From Rhizomicrobium palustre (GTDB lineage Bacteria; Pseudomonadota; Alphaproteobacteria; Micropepsales; Micropepsaceae): a DNA stretch of 64,000 nucleotides. This document shows, piece after piece, positions 27,293 through 37,230 of this stretch. Numbering within the stretch: the first letter of the stretch is position 1; every line of letters begins with the position of its first letter. The position numbers and the translations under genes are program-made. The stretch is from contig NZ_JAASRM010000001.1 in the NCBI RefSeq assembly GCF_011761565.1, positions 4,200,109 through 4,264,108 of the forward strand, in the 5' to 3' direction. Under the pieces are notes generated by a model. That model made no database searches and was not told the origin of the DNA. It saw only the letters and a list, made by a program, of their open reading frames with translations.

Positions 27293-28018
27293 ATGCGTTA
27301 TCCTAAGCGCGCGATGATCATGGCGGCGGGTCTTGGCACCCGTATGCGTCCCCTGACGGAGACGCGGCCGAAGCCGCTGGTGCAGGTTCAAGGTAAGGCG
27401 CTGATCGATCATGCCATAGACCGGCTGAAAGATGCCGGCGTCACCACCTTCGTGGTCAATCTCTATTACAAGGGCGAGATGATCCGCGAGCATCTTGCTG
27501 GCCGCAAGGATGTGGAAATTCTCTACTCGGACGAAAGCGACGGGCTCTTGGGCACGGGCGGCGGCGTCTTGAAGGCGATGCAGCTTCTCGGCGATGAGCC
27601 CTTCTATGTCCACAACTCGGATTCCATCTGGGTCGAAGGCTATGGCAAGGCCCTGGAGCAGATGAAGGTGCAGTGGGATGCAGAGCGCATGGACGCCCTT
27701 CTCCTGATGGTGCCGCTGCTGAACTCCATCGGCTATGAAGGCCGTGGCGATTTCATGATGGATGGCGTCGGCCATCTTTCGCGCGTGCCGCCGGGACGTG
27801 TCTCACCTTTCGCTTATCCTGGCGTGCAGATCGTGCATCCCCGCCTGTTCGACAATCCGCCCGAAGGCGTGTTCTCGACCAATATCTTGTGGGATCGCTC
27901 CATCGAGAAAGAGCGTCTGTTCGGCGTCCGCATGGACGGCGTTTGGATTCATGTGGGCACGCCGCAAGCTGTGGCCGATGCCGAAGAATTTTTGAACGAT
28001 CTTGCCCCAGCCGCCTGA
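27293..28018 (+). CDS. murU: N-acetylmuramate-1-phosphate uridylyltransferase (MurU-like)
   Basis: A 241-aa nucleotidyltransferase. The NTP-binding signature is MAAGLGTRMRPLTETRPKPLVQV, followed by SDESDGLLGTGGGVLKA and VHNSDSIWV (metal-binding Asp). The C-terminal end has WIHVGTPQAVADAE as in MurU/RmlA-like enzymes. AGGAG is placed 5 bp before ATG 27293 (GTG 27290 is a weaker alternative). It is paired with amgK and its end overlaps addB by 17 nt. Role: peptidoglycan sugar recycling, inferred from family and neighbour. Confidence 0.83.
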   Translation: MRYPKRAMIMAAGLGTRMRPLTETRPKPLVQVQGKALIDHAIDRLKDAGVTTFVVNLYYKGEMIREHLAGRKDVEILYSDESDGLLGTGGGVLKAMQLLGDEPFYVHNSDSIWVEGYGKALEQMKVQWDAERMDALLLMVPLLNSIGYEGRGDFMMDGVGHLSRVPPGRVSPFAYPGVQIVHPRLFDNPPEGVFSTNILWDRSIEKERLFGVRMDGVWIHVGTPQAVADAEEFLNDLAPAA

Positions 28019-30944
28019 ACACCCACGCGCAAACGTCTTCACCATTCCGGCGAGTGCTGCCTTTTCCGAAGCGCTCGCCAAGGGGCTGGCCGAAAGGCTA
28101 AAGCCCGCAGCGGACAATCCCCTCGCGCTTGCTGATGTCACCATCTATTTGCCGACACAGCGCGCGGCGCGCAGCTTTCGGGAGATTTTCGCACGCCTCT
28201 GCGGCGGGGCAACGCTGCTGCCCGAGTTCCGCCCATTAGGCGAAGTCGACGAGGACGAGCTTTTATTCGCGACGGATAGCGAGGTATTGGATCTGCCGCC
28301 GCGCATTGCCCCTTTGCGCCAACGCTTGCTCCTCGCCACGCTGATCCGGCGCTGGAGCCATGCGCGCGATGGCGGCACCATGACCTTCGGCCAAGCGGTG
28401 GCGTTGTCGAAAAGCCTTGCCGGGGTGATGGACGAAGTCGAAACCCAAGGCGCCGATCTTGCCAAGCTGAAAGACCTTGCACCCGCCAATCTCGCCGAGC
28501 ATTGGGCGGAGGTGCGGGAGTTTTTATCGCTGATCGACACCGCCTGGCCGGGATTGTTGGAAGCGGAAGGCGCAATCAATCCCGCCGCCCATCGCGATAT
28601 GTCGATACGGGCGCTGGCGGCACGGCTGGAAAACCATCCCCCTGAGCGTTTCATTCTGGCGGCGGGTTCCACGGGCTCCATTCCCGCGACGGCGGAGCTT
28701 TTGCGCGTGATCGCGCATCTGCCGAAAGGCGCAGTGGTGTTGCCGGGGCTCGACCGCGAACTCGATGCCGAAAGCTGGGAGCGTTTGGAGCCCGGCCATC
28801 CTCAATATGGCATGAAGCAGCTCCTCACCCATATGGGGGTGCGGCGCGATCAGGTCGGCGATTGGATTGGCGATTGGATTACTGTGCGCGCGAATGCTGA
28901 ACGCGAGCGGCTGCTGCGCGAAGTGCTGCGCCCTGCCCCGACCACCGATGCCTGGCGGGCGCTGGCCGAAAGCTTGAATCCGCCCAAATGCGAAGGCCTG
29001 TCGCTGTTCGAAGCCGCCGATCCCGGCGAAGAAGCCGAGGTGATCGCGCTGATGCTGCGCGAAGCCTTGGAGAGCAAGGACAAAACCGCGGCGCTGATCA
29101 GCCGTGATCGCGGCCTCGCAAGGCGGGTAACGGCGGCGCTGAAGCGCTGGGATATCGAGATCGACGATTCCGCGGGGCGGCCCCTCTCGCGCATGGCGGC
29201 GGGATCGTTTTTGCTGCTGCTGGCCGAAGCGGCCGATGAAGAGTTTTCTCCGGTGCCTTTGTTGGCACTGCTGAAGCATCCGCTCTGCACCATGGGCGAT
29301 GAAGCCGGCGCCTTGCGCGAGATGGCGCGGCGGCTAGATAAGGCGCTGCGAGGGCCCCGGCCGGATGCAGGTCTTTCCGGCATTGCCAAGGCGCTGACGG
29401 AGAAATCCGAGAGCCTGCAAATCTGGTTTGCGAAACTGCGCGAGGTTCTGGCGCCGCTCGAAACCGTGCTGGCAAAACCGGAAGCCGAGCTTTCCGATAT
29501 TCTGAATGCTCATATCGAAGCCGCCGATACGCTGGCGCCGGAAATTTGGGCAGGCACCGATGGTGTGGCGGCCTCGCGCTTTTTGACTGACCTTGCCTCC
29601 GCGGCCGCGAATTTGCCGGTAGTGGAAACCGGCTCCTATGCGCCGATGCTCCGTAGCCTGATGGATGAGGTGCCAGTGCGCCCTTCTTACGGCAAGCATC
29701 CGCGCCTCTTTATTCTCGGCCCCTTGGAAGCGCGTTTACAAAGCTTCGACCTTGTTATCCTGGGCGGGCTCAATGAAGGGGTGTGGCCGCAAGGCCCTGC
29801 CGATGATCCCTGGTTCTCACGCCCCATGCGCGCCACGCTGGGGCTGGAGCAGCCTGAACGCGCCATCGGTCTTTCCGCGCATGACTTTGCCGGACTTTCC
29901 GCCGCGCCACGCGTGGTGCTGACCCGTTCGGTAAAATCGGAAGGCACACCGATGGTGGCCTCGCGCTGGCTGCAACGCCTGACCCAGCTGACGCGCGGGC
30001 TGGGCATTGAAGGCGATCTCGCGCTCGACCCGAAATATCGCAGCTTTGCGACGGCGCTGAATGATCCCGGCTTGCCCGCGCCGGAACGCCCGCCCTATCC
30101 CAAACCGCCAGTGAAAGCACGGCCTCGCGAGATGAGCGTGACCGATGTGGAAAAATGGGTGCGCGACCCTTACGCCATCTATGCCAAGCGCGTGCTGGGG
30201 CTGAAAAAGCTTGATGCGCTGGATGCGGAGCTCGGGCCCCGCGAACGTGGGACGGCACTGCATGAAATCCTGGAACGCTTCATCGGCGAGCACCCCACTT
30301 TGCCGGTGAATGCGGAAGACGTGCTGGCGAAGATCACACAAGAGGTGCTGACCTCGCTGAAGCTGCCGCAAGCGACCCTCGCCTTGTGGCGTCCGCGTTT
30401 CCTGCGCGCCGCCGAATGGTTCCTGGGCGAAGAGCGCAAGCGCCGTGCAGAGATCGCTGAAAGCTATGTCGAGAAATATGGTGAGATCACATTCGATGCG
30501 CCGGGCGGGGATTTCACCCTGAAAGGCATCGCCGACCGCATCGACCGCTTGAACGATGGCAGCGCGGTGATTCTGGATTACAAGACCGGCGAACCGCCGA
30601 GCGGCAAACAGGTAAAGACGCATCTTTCGCCGCAAATGCCCCTGGAAGCAGCGATGCTGCGCGAAGGCGGCTTCAAGGATGTGCCCGCGATGACCGCGAG
30701 CGATCTCATTTATGTGCAGATCAGCGGCGCGGCCAAGGCGGGCGAATTCAAATCTGTCGGTGGCGATGCGGAACAATTGGCAGCCGAAGCACTGGAAAAG
30801 CTGAAAGGCCGCGTGCGCCTGTTCGATGATGAGAACATTGGGTATGCCGCGCGGGTGGCGCCGGTGCGCAAGGATGCGGACGGCGATTACGATCATCTGG
30901 CGCGGGTCAAGGAATGGTCGTCCAGCGGATGGGGCGAGGAATGA
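28002..30944 (+). CDS. addB: Double-strand break repair protein AddB (alphaproteobacterial type)
   Basis: A 980-aa subunit of the AddAB helicase-nuclease that resects double-strand breaks for RecA. The N-terminal part is an inactivated helicase fold (VYLPTQRAAR-like TIYLPTQRAARSFREIF; ILGGLNEGVWP). The C-terminal RecB-like nuclease domain has GTALHEILERF and AVILDYKTGEPPS (the D..K of PD-(D/E)XK). No Cys cluster for a 4Fe-4S site is visible, as in other alphaproteobacterial AddB. It starts at TTG 28002 inside the end of murU; the first residues match the family N-terminus (NVFTIPASAAFSEALA). Confidence 0.93.
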   Translation: MPQPPEHPRANVFTIPASAAFSEALAKGLAERLKPAADNPLALADVTIYLPTQRAARSFREIFARLCGGATLLPEFRPLGEVDEDELLFATDSEVLDLPPRIAPLRQRLLLATLIRRWSHARDGGTMTFGQAVALSKSLAGVMDEVETQGADLAKLKDLAPANLAEHWAEVREFLSLIDTAWPGLLEAEGAINPAAHRDMSIRALAARLENHPPERFILAAGSTGSIPATAELLRVIAHLPKGAVVLPGLDRELDAESWERLEPGHPQYGMKQLLTHMGVRRDQVGDWIGDWITVRANAERERLLREVLRPAPTTDAWRALAESLNPPKCEGLSLFEAADPGEEAEVIALMLREALESKDKTAALISRDRGLARRVTAALKRWDIEIDDSAGRPLSRMAAGSFLLLLAEAADEEFSPVPLLALLKHPLCTMGDEAGALREMARRLDKALRGPRPDAGLSGIAKALTEKSESLQIWFAKLREVLAPLETVLAKPEAELSDILNAHIEAADTLAPEIWAGTDGVAASRFLTDLASAAANLPVVETGSYAPMLRSLMDEVPVRPSYGKHPRLFILGPLEARLQSFDLVILGGLNEGVWPQGPADDPWFSRPMRATLGLEQPERAIGLSAHDFAGLSAAPRVVLTRSVKSEGTPMVASRWLQRLTQLTRGLGIEGDLALDPKYRSFATALNDPGLPAPERPPYPKPPVKARPREMSVTDVEKWVRDPYAIYAKRVLGLKKLDALDAELGPRERGTALHEILERFIGEHPTLPVNAEDVLAKITQEVLTSLKLPQATLALWRPRFLRAAEWFLGEERKRRAEIAESYVEKYGEITFDAPGGDFTLKGIADRIDRLNDGSAVILDYKTGEPPSGKQVKTHLSPQMPLEAAMLREGGFKDVPAMTASDLIYVQISGAAKAGEFKSVGGDAEQLAAEALEKLKGRVRLFDDENIGYAARVAPVRKDADGDYDHLARVKEWSSSGWGEE

Positions 30945-33900
30945 AGGCCGCTGAGCCCAACCTCTCCGCCTGGGTGGCCGCCAATGCCGGCGCGGGCAAG
31001 ACCTATACCCTCGCGGCGCGCGTGACCCGGCTGCTGCTCGCAGGCGCGGCGCCGGAACGCATTCTGTGCCTCACCTATACCAAGGCGGCGGCGGCGGAGA
31101 TGTTCGATCGGCTCTTCAAGCAGCTCGGCGAATGGTCGATGCTGTCGGATAGCGCGCTTGCCGAACGCATCGAGAAGATCGGTGCCGATCCGGGCAGCAA
31201 AGAAGATTTGCGTGCGGCGCGGCGGCTTTTCGCCAAAGCCTTGGAGACACCGGGCGGGCTGAAAATCCAGACCATCCATTCCTTCTGCCAATATGTGCTG
31301 TCGCGCTTTCCTTTGGAGGCCGGTGTACCCGCCTCCTTCAAGGTACTGGATGACCGCTCGGCGAGTGAATTGCTGGCGACGGCGCGGGCGCGGGTGTTCG
31401 AACGCGCGGCGCGTGATGCCGAGCTCAATGAGGCAGTCGTCTATTTGGCGACGCGGCTGTCGGATGCCAAGCTGCAGCAGATTTTGGACAGCGCGCTGAC
31501 CGGTGACCGCGGCAAGCTCGATGCGTTTTTCGAGAAAGTGGGCAGCGAAAATTGGACGGCGCTGGTCCGCAAGGCCCATGGCGCAAGCGAGGACGACACG
31601 CCGGAAAGCCTTGCCAAGGAGTTCTGTGCCGGGCTGAAACGCGAAGAAGACAAGCTGAAAGCCGCCATCGCCTGGCTTTCAAGCGGCAGCAAGACCGATG
31701 GCGAACGCGGCGCGGCGCTGGCGGCCGCGAAAGAGCTGCTTGGCGAGATGGAGCAGTTCGATGGCATCTGCGCTGTGGTGCTGACCAAAGACGGCACGCT
31801 AAGGAAAGCTCTCGCCACCAAGAAGCTGATCGAAGCGCGGCCTGACCTTGCCGCCTGGCTGGGCACGCTGGGCGAAACCGTGCTCTCGACGCTGGAACGC
31901 CTCAACGCGGCCAAAGCTGCGATGCTGGCCGATGCGGCGCTGAAGATCATTTTCGAGGTGCGCGATGTCTATGCCGCCGAAAAGCGGGCGCGCAATTTCC
32001 TCGATTACGACGACCTCATCGTGCGCACCCATCGCCTGCTCAATCAGCATGGCGCGGCCTGGGTGCTTTATAAGCTCGACGAAGGTATCGACCATATCCT
32101 GATCGATGAGGCGCAGGATACTTCGGGCCTGCAATGGGACATCATCCAGAAGCTGACGGAAGAATTCTTCGCGGGTGAAGGCGTGGCGCGCGCACCGCGC
32201 ACCCTTTTCGCTGTAGGCGACGAGAAGCAATCCATTTTCTCGTTTCAGGGCGCAGACCCCAGGCAGTTCGAGCGGCGGCGGGCGTTTTTTGCCAAGCGGG
32301 CGGAAGAAGGCCAGCGCGAATTCCTCTATCAGCCTTTGCAAGATTCCTGGCGCTCGGCACCGCAGATCTTGTCTTTCGTGGACCAGACCTTTGCCAGCGC
32401 GGAAGCGCGCGACGGGCTCACCTCTTCCGATACGCCGATCAAGCATAATCCGCTGAAGGATTTGAAAGGCTGCGTCGAGTTCTGGCCGCCGATTTCCGCA
32501 AGCGATGGCGCCGATCTCGATCCTTGGGATTTGCGCCCCGTGGATATGCAGCAAGAGTCGAGCCCGGTGGTGCAGCTTGCCGAGCAGATCGCAGGGCGCA
32601 TAAGGCAGTGGCTGGACGATGGCGCGGCCCTGCCCGGCCATGACAAACCCATCTCGCCCGGCGATATCATGATCCTGTTGCCCAGGCGCGAGCCATTCGG
32701 CAGCGAGATCATCAAGCGGCTGAAAGAACATGGCGTACCGGTGGCGGGCGCCGACCGCATCGTGCTCACCGAACAGATCGCGGTGATGGATTTGATCGCC
32801 TATGGCCGCTTCGCGCTGTTGCCGGAAGACGATTTGAATTTGGCCGCGCTGTTGCGCTCGCCGCTGATCGGGATTTCCGAAAGCGAATTGTTTGAGCTAG
32901 CGCATGGGCGCAAAGGCACGTTGTGGGAGGCGCTTTCCGCCCGCAAAACCGATTTCCCGGAAGCCTATCAGCTTTTGTCGGACGCCCGCGCACGCGCCGA
33001 TTATGCCCCGCCTTATGAATATTATGCCCATGCGCTGCTCGATGGCCGCCGCAAGCTTTTGAACCGGCTGGGGGTGGAAGCGCGCGACGCCATCGATGAA
33101 TTCCTTTCGCTGGCGCTGCAATATGAAATGGCGGCAACGCCGAGCCTGGAAGGCTTCCTGCATTGGATGGAAACCGGCACCGAAGCGGTCAAGCGCGATA
33201 TGGAGCGCGGGCGCGACGAGGTGCGGGTGATGACGGTGCATGGCGCCAAGGGGCTGGAAGCCGATATCGTCATCCTGCCCGACACCACCCGCCTGCCGAC
33301 GGATTCGCCGGATCGCGGCAATCTTCTCTACACGGATGACGGCGTGCTCTTCCCGGTGCCCAAGGATGTGGCGCCCGCCCCGGTGCTCGCCGCCAAGGAT
33401 GCGATCGTAGAGGCCGCGCTTAAAGAATACCGCCGCCTTCTGTATGTGGCGCTGACCCGCGCCCGCGAGCGGCTGATCGTCTGCGGTTTCGAGAACAAGA
33501 AAGGCACCAAGCCTGGCTCCTGGCATGATCTTGCTGGCCGCGCGGCAGAAGCCCTGGGCGTCGCCCGCGAAGACGGCGTGAAGATTTTTGGCGAATCCGC
33601 GCTGGTAAGCCTCGGCAAACAGGCCAAGGCCGCGCCCGATATCGTCACCCTGCCCGATTGGGCGCGCACATCCGCGAACGCCGAGCAGCCCGCGCCCTGG
33701 CTGATCCGCCCCTCGCAAGCCGCAGGCATGGACGAACCCGCCAGCCCCTCGCCGCTCGGGGCAGTATCCGGGGTGAAGCGCGGGCAACTGGTGCATACGC
33801 TTCTGGCGCGGCTGCCCGACATGCCGGAAGAACTGCGGCGGCAGGTAGCGCTGCAATTTCTCAGCGCGCGCGGTGTGGAAAATCCGGAACCCCTGGTGGC

Positions 33901-34297
33901 GCAAGTCCTAGCTGTGCTTGATAACCATATTTTTGGAATGGCTTTTGCGCCGGGCAGCCGGGCGGAAGTCTCGCTCGTCGCCGATTTGCCCGAGATTGGC
34001 CCCACAGCGCGGGTGCATGGCCGAGTCGACCGGCTGGCGGTCACCGGCGACGAAGTGCTCATCGTTGATTTCAAAACCGGTCGCCCGCTTGCCCAGGAAC
34101 AAGACGTGCCGCGGCTTTATGCAACCCAGATGGCCCTCTATCGGGCCGCTGCAATGCGGATTTTCCCTGGAAAACGCATTTCCTGCTCGCTGGTCTGGAC
34201 CGAGGGGCCGCTGCTTTTGCCACTCTCGCCCGGCTTCCTGGACGAAGAAACCGCCCGCATCCGTTCGCGCCTTGACCAAGAGGGGGGCGCTACCTAG
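30941..34297 (+). CDS. addA: Double-strand break repair helicase AddA (alphaproteobacterial type)
   Basis: An 1118-aa UvrD/RecB-like helicase-nuclease. Motif I is [16 protein letters not shown], motif [17 protein letters not shown], motif [21 protein letters not shown], motif [16 protein letters not shown] and motif [16 protein letters not shown]; the C-terminal nuclease site is [11 protein letters not shown]. It forms the complex with AddB. I start it at ATG 30941, which overlaps the addB stop as ATGA; ATG 30914 is an alternative nine residues longer. All catalytic motifs appear intact. Confidence 0.94.
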   Translation: MKAAEPNLSAWVAANAGAGKTYTLAARVTRLLLAGAAPERILCLTYTKAAAAEMFDRLFKQLGEWSMLSDSALAERIEKIGADPGSKEDLRAARRLFAKALETPGGLKIQTIHSFCQYVLSRFPLEAGVPASFKVLDDRSASELLATARARVFERAARDAELNEAVVYLATRLSDAKLQQILDSALTGDRGKLDAFFEKVGSENWTALVRKAHGASEDDTPESLAKEFCAGLKREEDKLKAAIAWLSSGSKTDGERGAALAAAKELLGEMEQFDGICAVVLTKDGTLRKALATKKLIEARPDLAAWLGTLGETVLSTLERLNAAKAAMLADAALKIIFEVRDVYAAEKRARNFLDYDDLIVRTHRLLNQHGAAWVLYKLDEGIDHILIDEAQDTSGLQWDIIQKLTEEFFAGEGVARAPRTLFAVGDEKQSIFSFQGADPRQFERRRAFFAKRAEEGQREFLYQPLQDSWRSAPQILSFVDQTFASAEARDGLTSSDTPIKHNPLKDLKGCVEFWPPISASDGADLDPWDLRPVDMQQESSPVVQLAEQIAGRIRQWLDDGAALPGHDKPISPGDIMILLPRREPFGSEIIKRLKEHGVPVAGADRIVLTEQIAVMDLIAYGRFALLPEDDLNLAALLRSPLIGISESELFELAHGRKGTLWEALSARKTDFPEAYQLLSDARARADYAPPYEYYAHALLDGRRKLLNRLGVEARDAIDEFLSLALQYEMAATPSLEGFLHWMETGTEAVKRDMERGRDEVRVMTVHGAKGLEADIVILPDTTRLPTDSPDRGNLLYTDDGVLFPVPKDVAPAPVLAAKDAIVEAALKEYRRLLYVALTRARERLIVCGFENKKGTKPGSWHDLAGRAAEALGVAREDGVKIFGESALVSLGKQAKAAPDIVTLPDWARTSANAEQPAPWLIRPSQAAGMDEPASPSPLGAVSGVKRGQLVHTLLARLPDMPEELRRQVALQFLSARGVENPEPLVAQVLAVLDNHIFGMAFAPGSRAEVSLVADLPEIGPTARVHGRVDRLAVTGDEVLIVDFKTGRPLAQEQDVPRLYATQMALYRAAAMRIFPGKRISCSLVWTEGPLLLPLSPGFLDEETARIRSRLDQEGGAT

Positions 34298-34326
34298 ATA
34301 TAGCGGGCTGCTTCCGAGGATTTGCT

Positions 34327-34650
34327 ATGTCTTCTCCTATCAAGGTGACCGACACCTCTTTTCAGACCGATGTCCTGAACGCCAATAAGCCGGTTCTGGT
34401 GGATTTCTGGGCGGAATGGTGCGGGCCTTGCCGGATGATCGCCCCTGCCCTGGACGAGCTGAGCGCCGAGCTGGGCGAAAAGATCACCGTCGCCAAGATC
34501 AACATCGATGAGAACCCCAACACGCCCCAGAAATATGGCGTGCGCGGCATCCCCACTATGATGATCTTCTCCCAGGGCCAGGTGGCCGCCACCAAAGTTG
34601 GCGCCCTGCCCAAGTCCAAGATCAAGGAATGGATCGAAGGCTCGATCTAG
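34327..34650 (+). CDS. trxA: Thioredoxin 1
   Basis: A 107-aa thioredoxin, the general cytosolic dithiol reductant. The active site C32-G-P-C35 in AEWCGPCRM and the cis-proline loop RGIPTMMIF are intact, and the length equals that of E. coli TrxA. ATG 34327 has GAGGA upstream, 29 bp after addA. Last member of the tsaE-to-trxA run, followed by a terminator. Confidence 0.96.
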   Translation: MSSPIKVTDTSFQTDVLNANKPVLVDFWAEWCGPCRMIAPALDELSAELGEKITVAKINIDENPNTPQKYGVRGIPTMMIFSQGQVAATKVGALPKSKIKEWIEGSI

Positions 34651-34673
34651 TTTTCCTTTCGAGATTATAGCGC

Positions 34674-34700
34674 AAGCGCCTCCTTCGTGGGGCGCTTTCG
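34674..34700 (+). terminator. Terminator after trxA
   Basis: A 7-bp stem AAGCGCC/GGCGCTT with a 10-nt loop, followed by TTCGTGTTTT, 24 bp after the trxA stop codon. It probably ends the tsaE-trxA transcript. Confidence 0.55.
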
Positions 34701-34733
34701 TGTTTTGGAGGGAATCCCGCTAAGCTTGGTGGC

Positions 34734-35294
34734 ATGAGCCTTCCTCTTGTCCCCGGCCGGGAATGCGGGCCGTGCAATGTCTGTTGCACGCAGCCAGCCA
34801 TCATCGACCCCGAGCTGAAAAAAGCGCCGGGCGTGTTGTGCAGCCATTGGGCGGCGGGCACCGGCTGCACCATTTACGAGGCCCGCTCGAAATCCTGCCG
34901 CGGTCACTTCTGCGCCTGGCGGCAGCTTCCCCAATTCGATGAGAGCTGGCGGCCCGACCATTCAAACATCTATGTCGAGATGAAGAGCGATCCGCCTGAG
35001 CACTATCGCCACGTCCTGCCGGATGCCGATTTCGGCTTCAAATTCACGCTTCTGGGCGATGTCGCGCCGGAGCGGATGAGCCAATTGATAGTAACTAGCG
35101 CCGCACTGATCCAAAACGACGTGCCGGTGATCCTGGCGCTGGCCGCCCCGCCCGGCCATCTCGGCTGCCATATCCTGCTTAATCCGGCACTGAAACCCCA
35201 CGCGGAGCCTTGCGGAAAAGCTTTCACCGATGGCTTTACCAAGGCCATCATGGCGCTGTTCCAAATGCCGCCGGAAAAAATGGAGATGGACTAG
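34734..35294 (+). CDS. YkgJ-like cysteine-rich (zinc/iron-binding) protein
   Basis: A 186-aa soluble protein with an N-terminal cysteine-rich module: ECGPCNVCCTQPAI, then GVLCSHWAAGTGCTIYEARSKSC and HFCAW. The CxxCxxCC plus GC.IY..RP..C layout is that of the YkgJ/UPF0153 family, thought to bind Zn or an Fe-S cluster; the function is not known. The remaining 120 residues carry no recognised motif. It stands between trxA and the two GIN-domain genes on the same strand, but terminators and 117 bp of spacing suggest separate transcription. Confidence 0.7.
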   Translation: MSLPLVPGRECGPCNVCCTQPAIIDPELKKAPGVLCSHWAAGTGCTIYEARSKSCRGHFCAWRQLPQFDESWRPDHSNIYVEMKSDPPEHYRHVLPDADFGFKFTLLGDVAPERMSQLIVTSAALIQNDVPVILALAAPPGHLGCHILLNPALKPHAEPCGKAFTDGFTKAIMALFQMPPEKMEMD

Positions 35295-35411
35295 CCCCTT
35301 TGTAGCGAGACCCAAGCTTCCGTCATGGTGCATGCCGCAAAGCGCTATGGGTCTAAACTAGTGCGGGAGTGCTAGAAAAAGCCTTTGATCAATACCTCAA
35401 GGAGCCTTCGC

Positions 35412-35972
35412 ATGATCCGTTTCGCTGCGCTTGCTGCCACTGCCGTTCTGTTTACCAGCCCGGGCCTTGCCGCGACCGAGCTGAACCTGCCACCTTTTTC
35501 GGGCATCAATGTGCATGGCGGGGGCGAGGTGAAGCTGGTTTATGGGCCGCAGCAGCGCGTCACCGTGATCAAATCCGATCCCAAAACGGCGGAGATTACG
35601 GTCGTTGGCAACACGCTCAACCTGTCGCCCTGTACTGGCATGTGCTGGGGCCGCCATGATCTGGTGGTGGAAGTCACGACGCCACGTCTCGAAACGCTGA
35701 GCGTGCATGGCGGTGGCACGCTGACCACGCAGGGTGAATTCCCCAAGCAGCAACGCCTTCGCATTGACGTTCATGGCGGCGGCGAAGCCGATTTGCGCGG
35801 TATGCCGGTGGACGATATCTCTGCCGATGTGCATGGCGGTGGCGAATTACACGTCAAACCCATTCATGCGCTGAATGCCGAAGTGCATGGCGGTGGCGAA
35901 GTCACCTATGTCGGCCATCCCGCCATCCTCAATTCCCGCACCCATGGTGGCGGTTCCGTTAGCGGCGAATGA
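35412..35972 (+). CDS. Secreted GIN-domain (DUF2807-like) protein with HGGG repeats, copy 1
   Basis: A 186-aa exported protein (signal peptide about 1-21, ending LAATEL). The mature part looks like a GIN/DUF2807 beta-helix (putative auto-transporter adhesin head) in which the usual SGSGD turns are replaced by HGGG: histidines at residues 35, 99, 121, 141, 159 and 178, the last five spaced 18-22 residues. There is also C74-x3-C78-x3-H82 (CTGMCWGRH). AAGGAG lies 7 bp before ATG 35412. The gene is 11 bp from its paralogue and co-transcribed with it. Possible surface or metal-related role; unproven. Confidence 0.72.
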   Translation: MIRFAALAATAVLFTSPGLAATELNLPPFSGINVHGGGEVKLVYGPQQRVTVIKSDPKTAEITVVGNTLNLSPCTGMCWGRHDLVVEVTTPRLETLSVHGGGTLTTQGEFPKQQRLRIDVHGGGEADLRGMPVDDISADVHGGGELHVKPIHALNAEVHGGGEVTYVGHPAILNSRTHGGGSVSGE

Positions 35973-35983
35973 GGAGAATAGCC

Positions 35984-36544
35984 ATGACACGCATCGCATC
36001 TTTGCTCGCTTCAGCCGCGCTTCTGACAGGCGCGAGCTTTGCCGGAACCGACCTCACCCTGCCCGCTTTCTCCGCCCTCAATATGCATGCGGGCGCACAT
36101 GCCAAAGTGCATTACGGACCGCAGCAGAAAGTCACCGTGATCCGCGGCGATATGAAAGTGGCGCGCGTGGAAGTACGCGGCAATGTGCTGGACGCTTCAG
36201 CCTGCACGGGCTTCTGCCTTGGCCCCCATGAATTGGAGCTGGATATTGTCACGCCGCATCTCGATGCCATCACCGCCCATAGCGGCGGCGGGGTATCTGT
36301 GGATGGCGCCTATCCCAAGCAGAACCGGCTTGATGTCACGGCCCATAGCGGCGGCTCGGTGGAAGCGACTGCCATCGCCGCAGATTCGGTGGACGTGACC
36401 GCGCATTCCGGCGGCTCGGCGCATGTCAAAGCCCTGACGCAGCTAAAAGCACATGCCCATAGCGGCGGCTCCGTCCGCTATGAGGGCCATCCCGCTCAGA
36501 TCGAGAACAACACAAATAGTGGCGGATCGGTGAGCGGCAACTAG
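35984..36544 (+). CDS. Secreted GIN-domain (DUF2807-like) protein with HSGG repeats, copy 2
   Basis: A 186-aa paralogue of the preceding gene, the same length and apparently alignable without gaps (shared FSxxN.H, HYGPQQKVTVI, CTGFCLGPH, YPKQNRLDV, GHPAxI, NSGGSVSG). Here the repeat turns are HSGG (ITAHSGGG, VTAHSGGS twice, HAHSGGS) and the last one has lost its His (NTNSGGS). The signal peptide is about 1-20 (ASFAGTDL). GAGGAG precedes ATG 35984. A strong terminator follows at 36564. The conserved histidine turn across both copies implies selection on it. Confidence 0.72.
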   Translation: MTRIASLLASAALLTGASFAGTDLTLPAFSALNMHAGAHAKVHYGPQQKVTVIRGDMKVARVEVRGNVLDASACTGFCLGPHELELDIVTPHLDAITAHSGGGVSVDGAYPKQNRLDVTAHSGGSVEATAIAADSVDVTAHSGGSAHVKALTQLKAHAHSGGSVRYEGHPAQIENNTNSGGSVSGN

Positions 36545-36563
36545 CTGGAAGCCATGAACATCA

Positions 36564-36600
36564 AAAAGCCCCGCGGGTGATCCGGCGGGGCTTTTCTTTT
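36564..36600. terminator. Bidirectional Rho-independent terminator
   Basis: An 11-bp stem AAAAGCCCCGC/GCGGGGCTTTT with a 10-nt loop, followed by TTTTCTTTTT on the plus strand and, read on the minus strand, by TTTTTGATG. It ends the GIN-gene transcript and the convergent DUF805 transcript, whose stop codon abuts it at 36600. Confidence 0.9.
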
Positions 36601-37148
36601 TATGCTTTCTCCAGCGGATCGGGACCGTAATCGTTTTCGCCTTTGGTGCCGCGCAGGCAGTAAAGATCGATGAATATCCAAATATCGAGCGCAAACACGG
36701 CAAGGCTTGTACCCAGAACAGCCCAGGTCACAGCCGGAATTTTCGGCTCGGCGTAAATCCAGCTTCTGACAATTGGGCATTGCTGGGCCATCGAAACGAC
36801 CAGAGGTGCGCCCCAATAGAGCAGCAGCCACCAAGCGCTCTTCGCGCGGTCATGCAAGCGTTTCACCATGACCGCAAGCGAGGCCCAGGTCAGCAGGACG
36901 AAAATCACCACAATGGCGGCAAGGCTGCCCCAAGCAAGGGGCGTGTCGAGATGCGGCCAAGGCAGCGCCAACCAATCGACATCACGCCGCACCGCAGTTT
37001 GTGCGGTGAACGCATCCCAAAAGCCGGTCCACTTGAAACCTTTAGCGGCAATGACGAAAGTAATGGCCTCCACCACCAAACTGATGAGGATGAAAAGCCA
37101 AATCTTGGCGCGGTTAATGCGCCCGGAAAACCCGAACAGGTAGTGCAT
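36600..37148 (-). CDS. DUF805 family inner-membrane protein
   Basis: A 182-aa membrane protein with about four helices. The N-terminus YLFGFSGRINRAKIW and the internal VKRLHDRAKSAWWLLLYW are diagnostic for DUF805 (E. coli YhaH/YhaI relatives); the C-terminal tail GTKGENDYGPDP also fits. Function unknown. It is transcribed alone, convergent with the GIN genes and 82 bp downstream of folC on the same strand. Confidence 0.85.
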   Translation of the reverse strand: MHYLFGFSGRINRAKIWLFILISLVVEAITFVIAAKGFKWTGFWDAFTAQTAVRRDVDWLALPWPHLDTPLAWGSLAAIVVIFVLLTWASLAVMVKRLHDRAKSAWWLLLYWGAPLVVSMAQQCPIVRSWIYAEPKIPAVTWAVLGTSLAVFALDIWIFIDLYCLRGTKGENDYGPDPLEKA

Positions 37149-37230
37149 GGCAATCCCCCGATAGCCCCGCGTAAGTATGGCGCGAATCCCAGGAGGCGGC
37201 CAGCGCTATGATTTGAAGCTTTTCTAAAGC

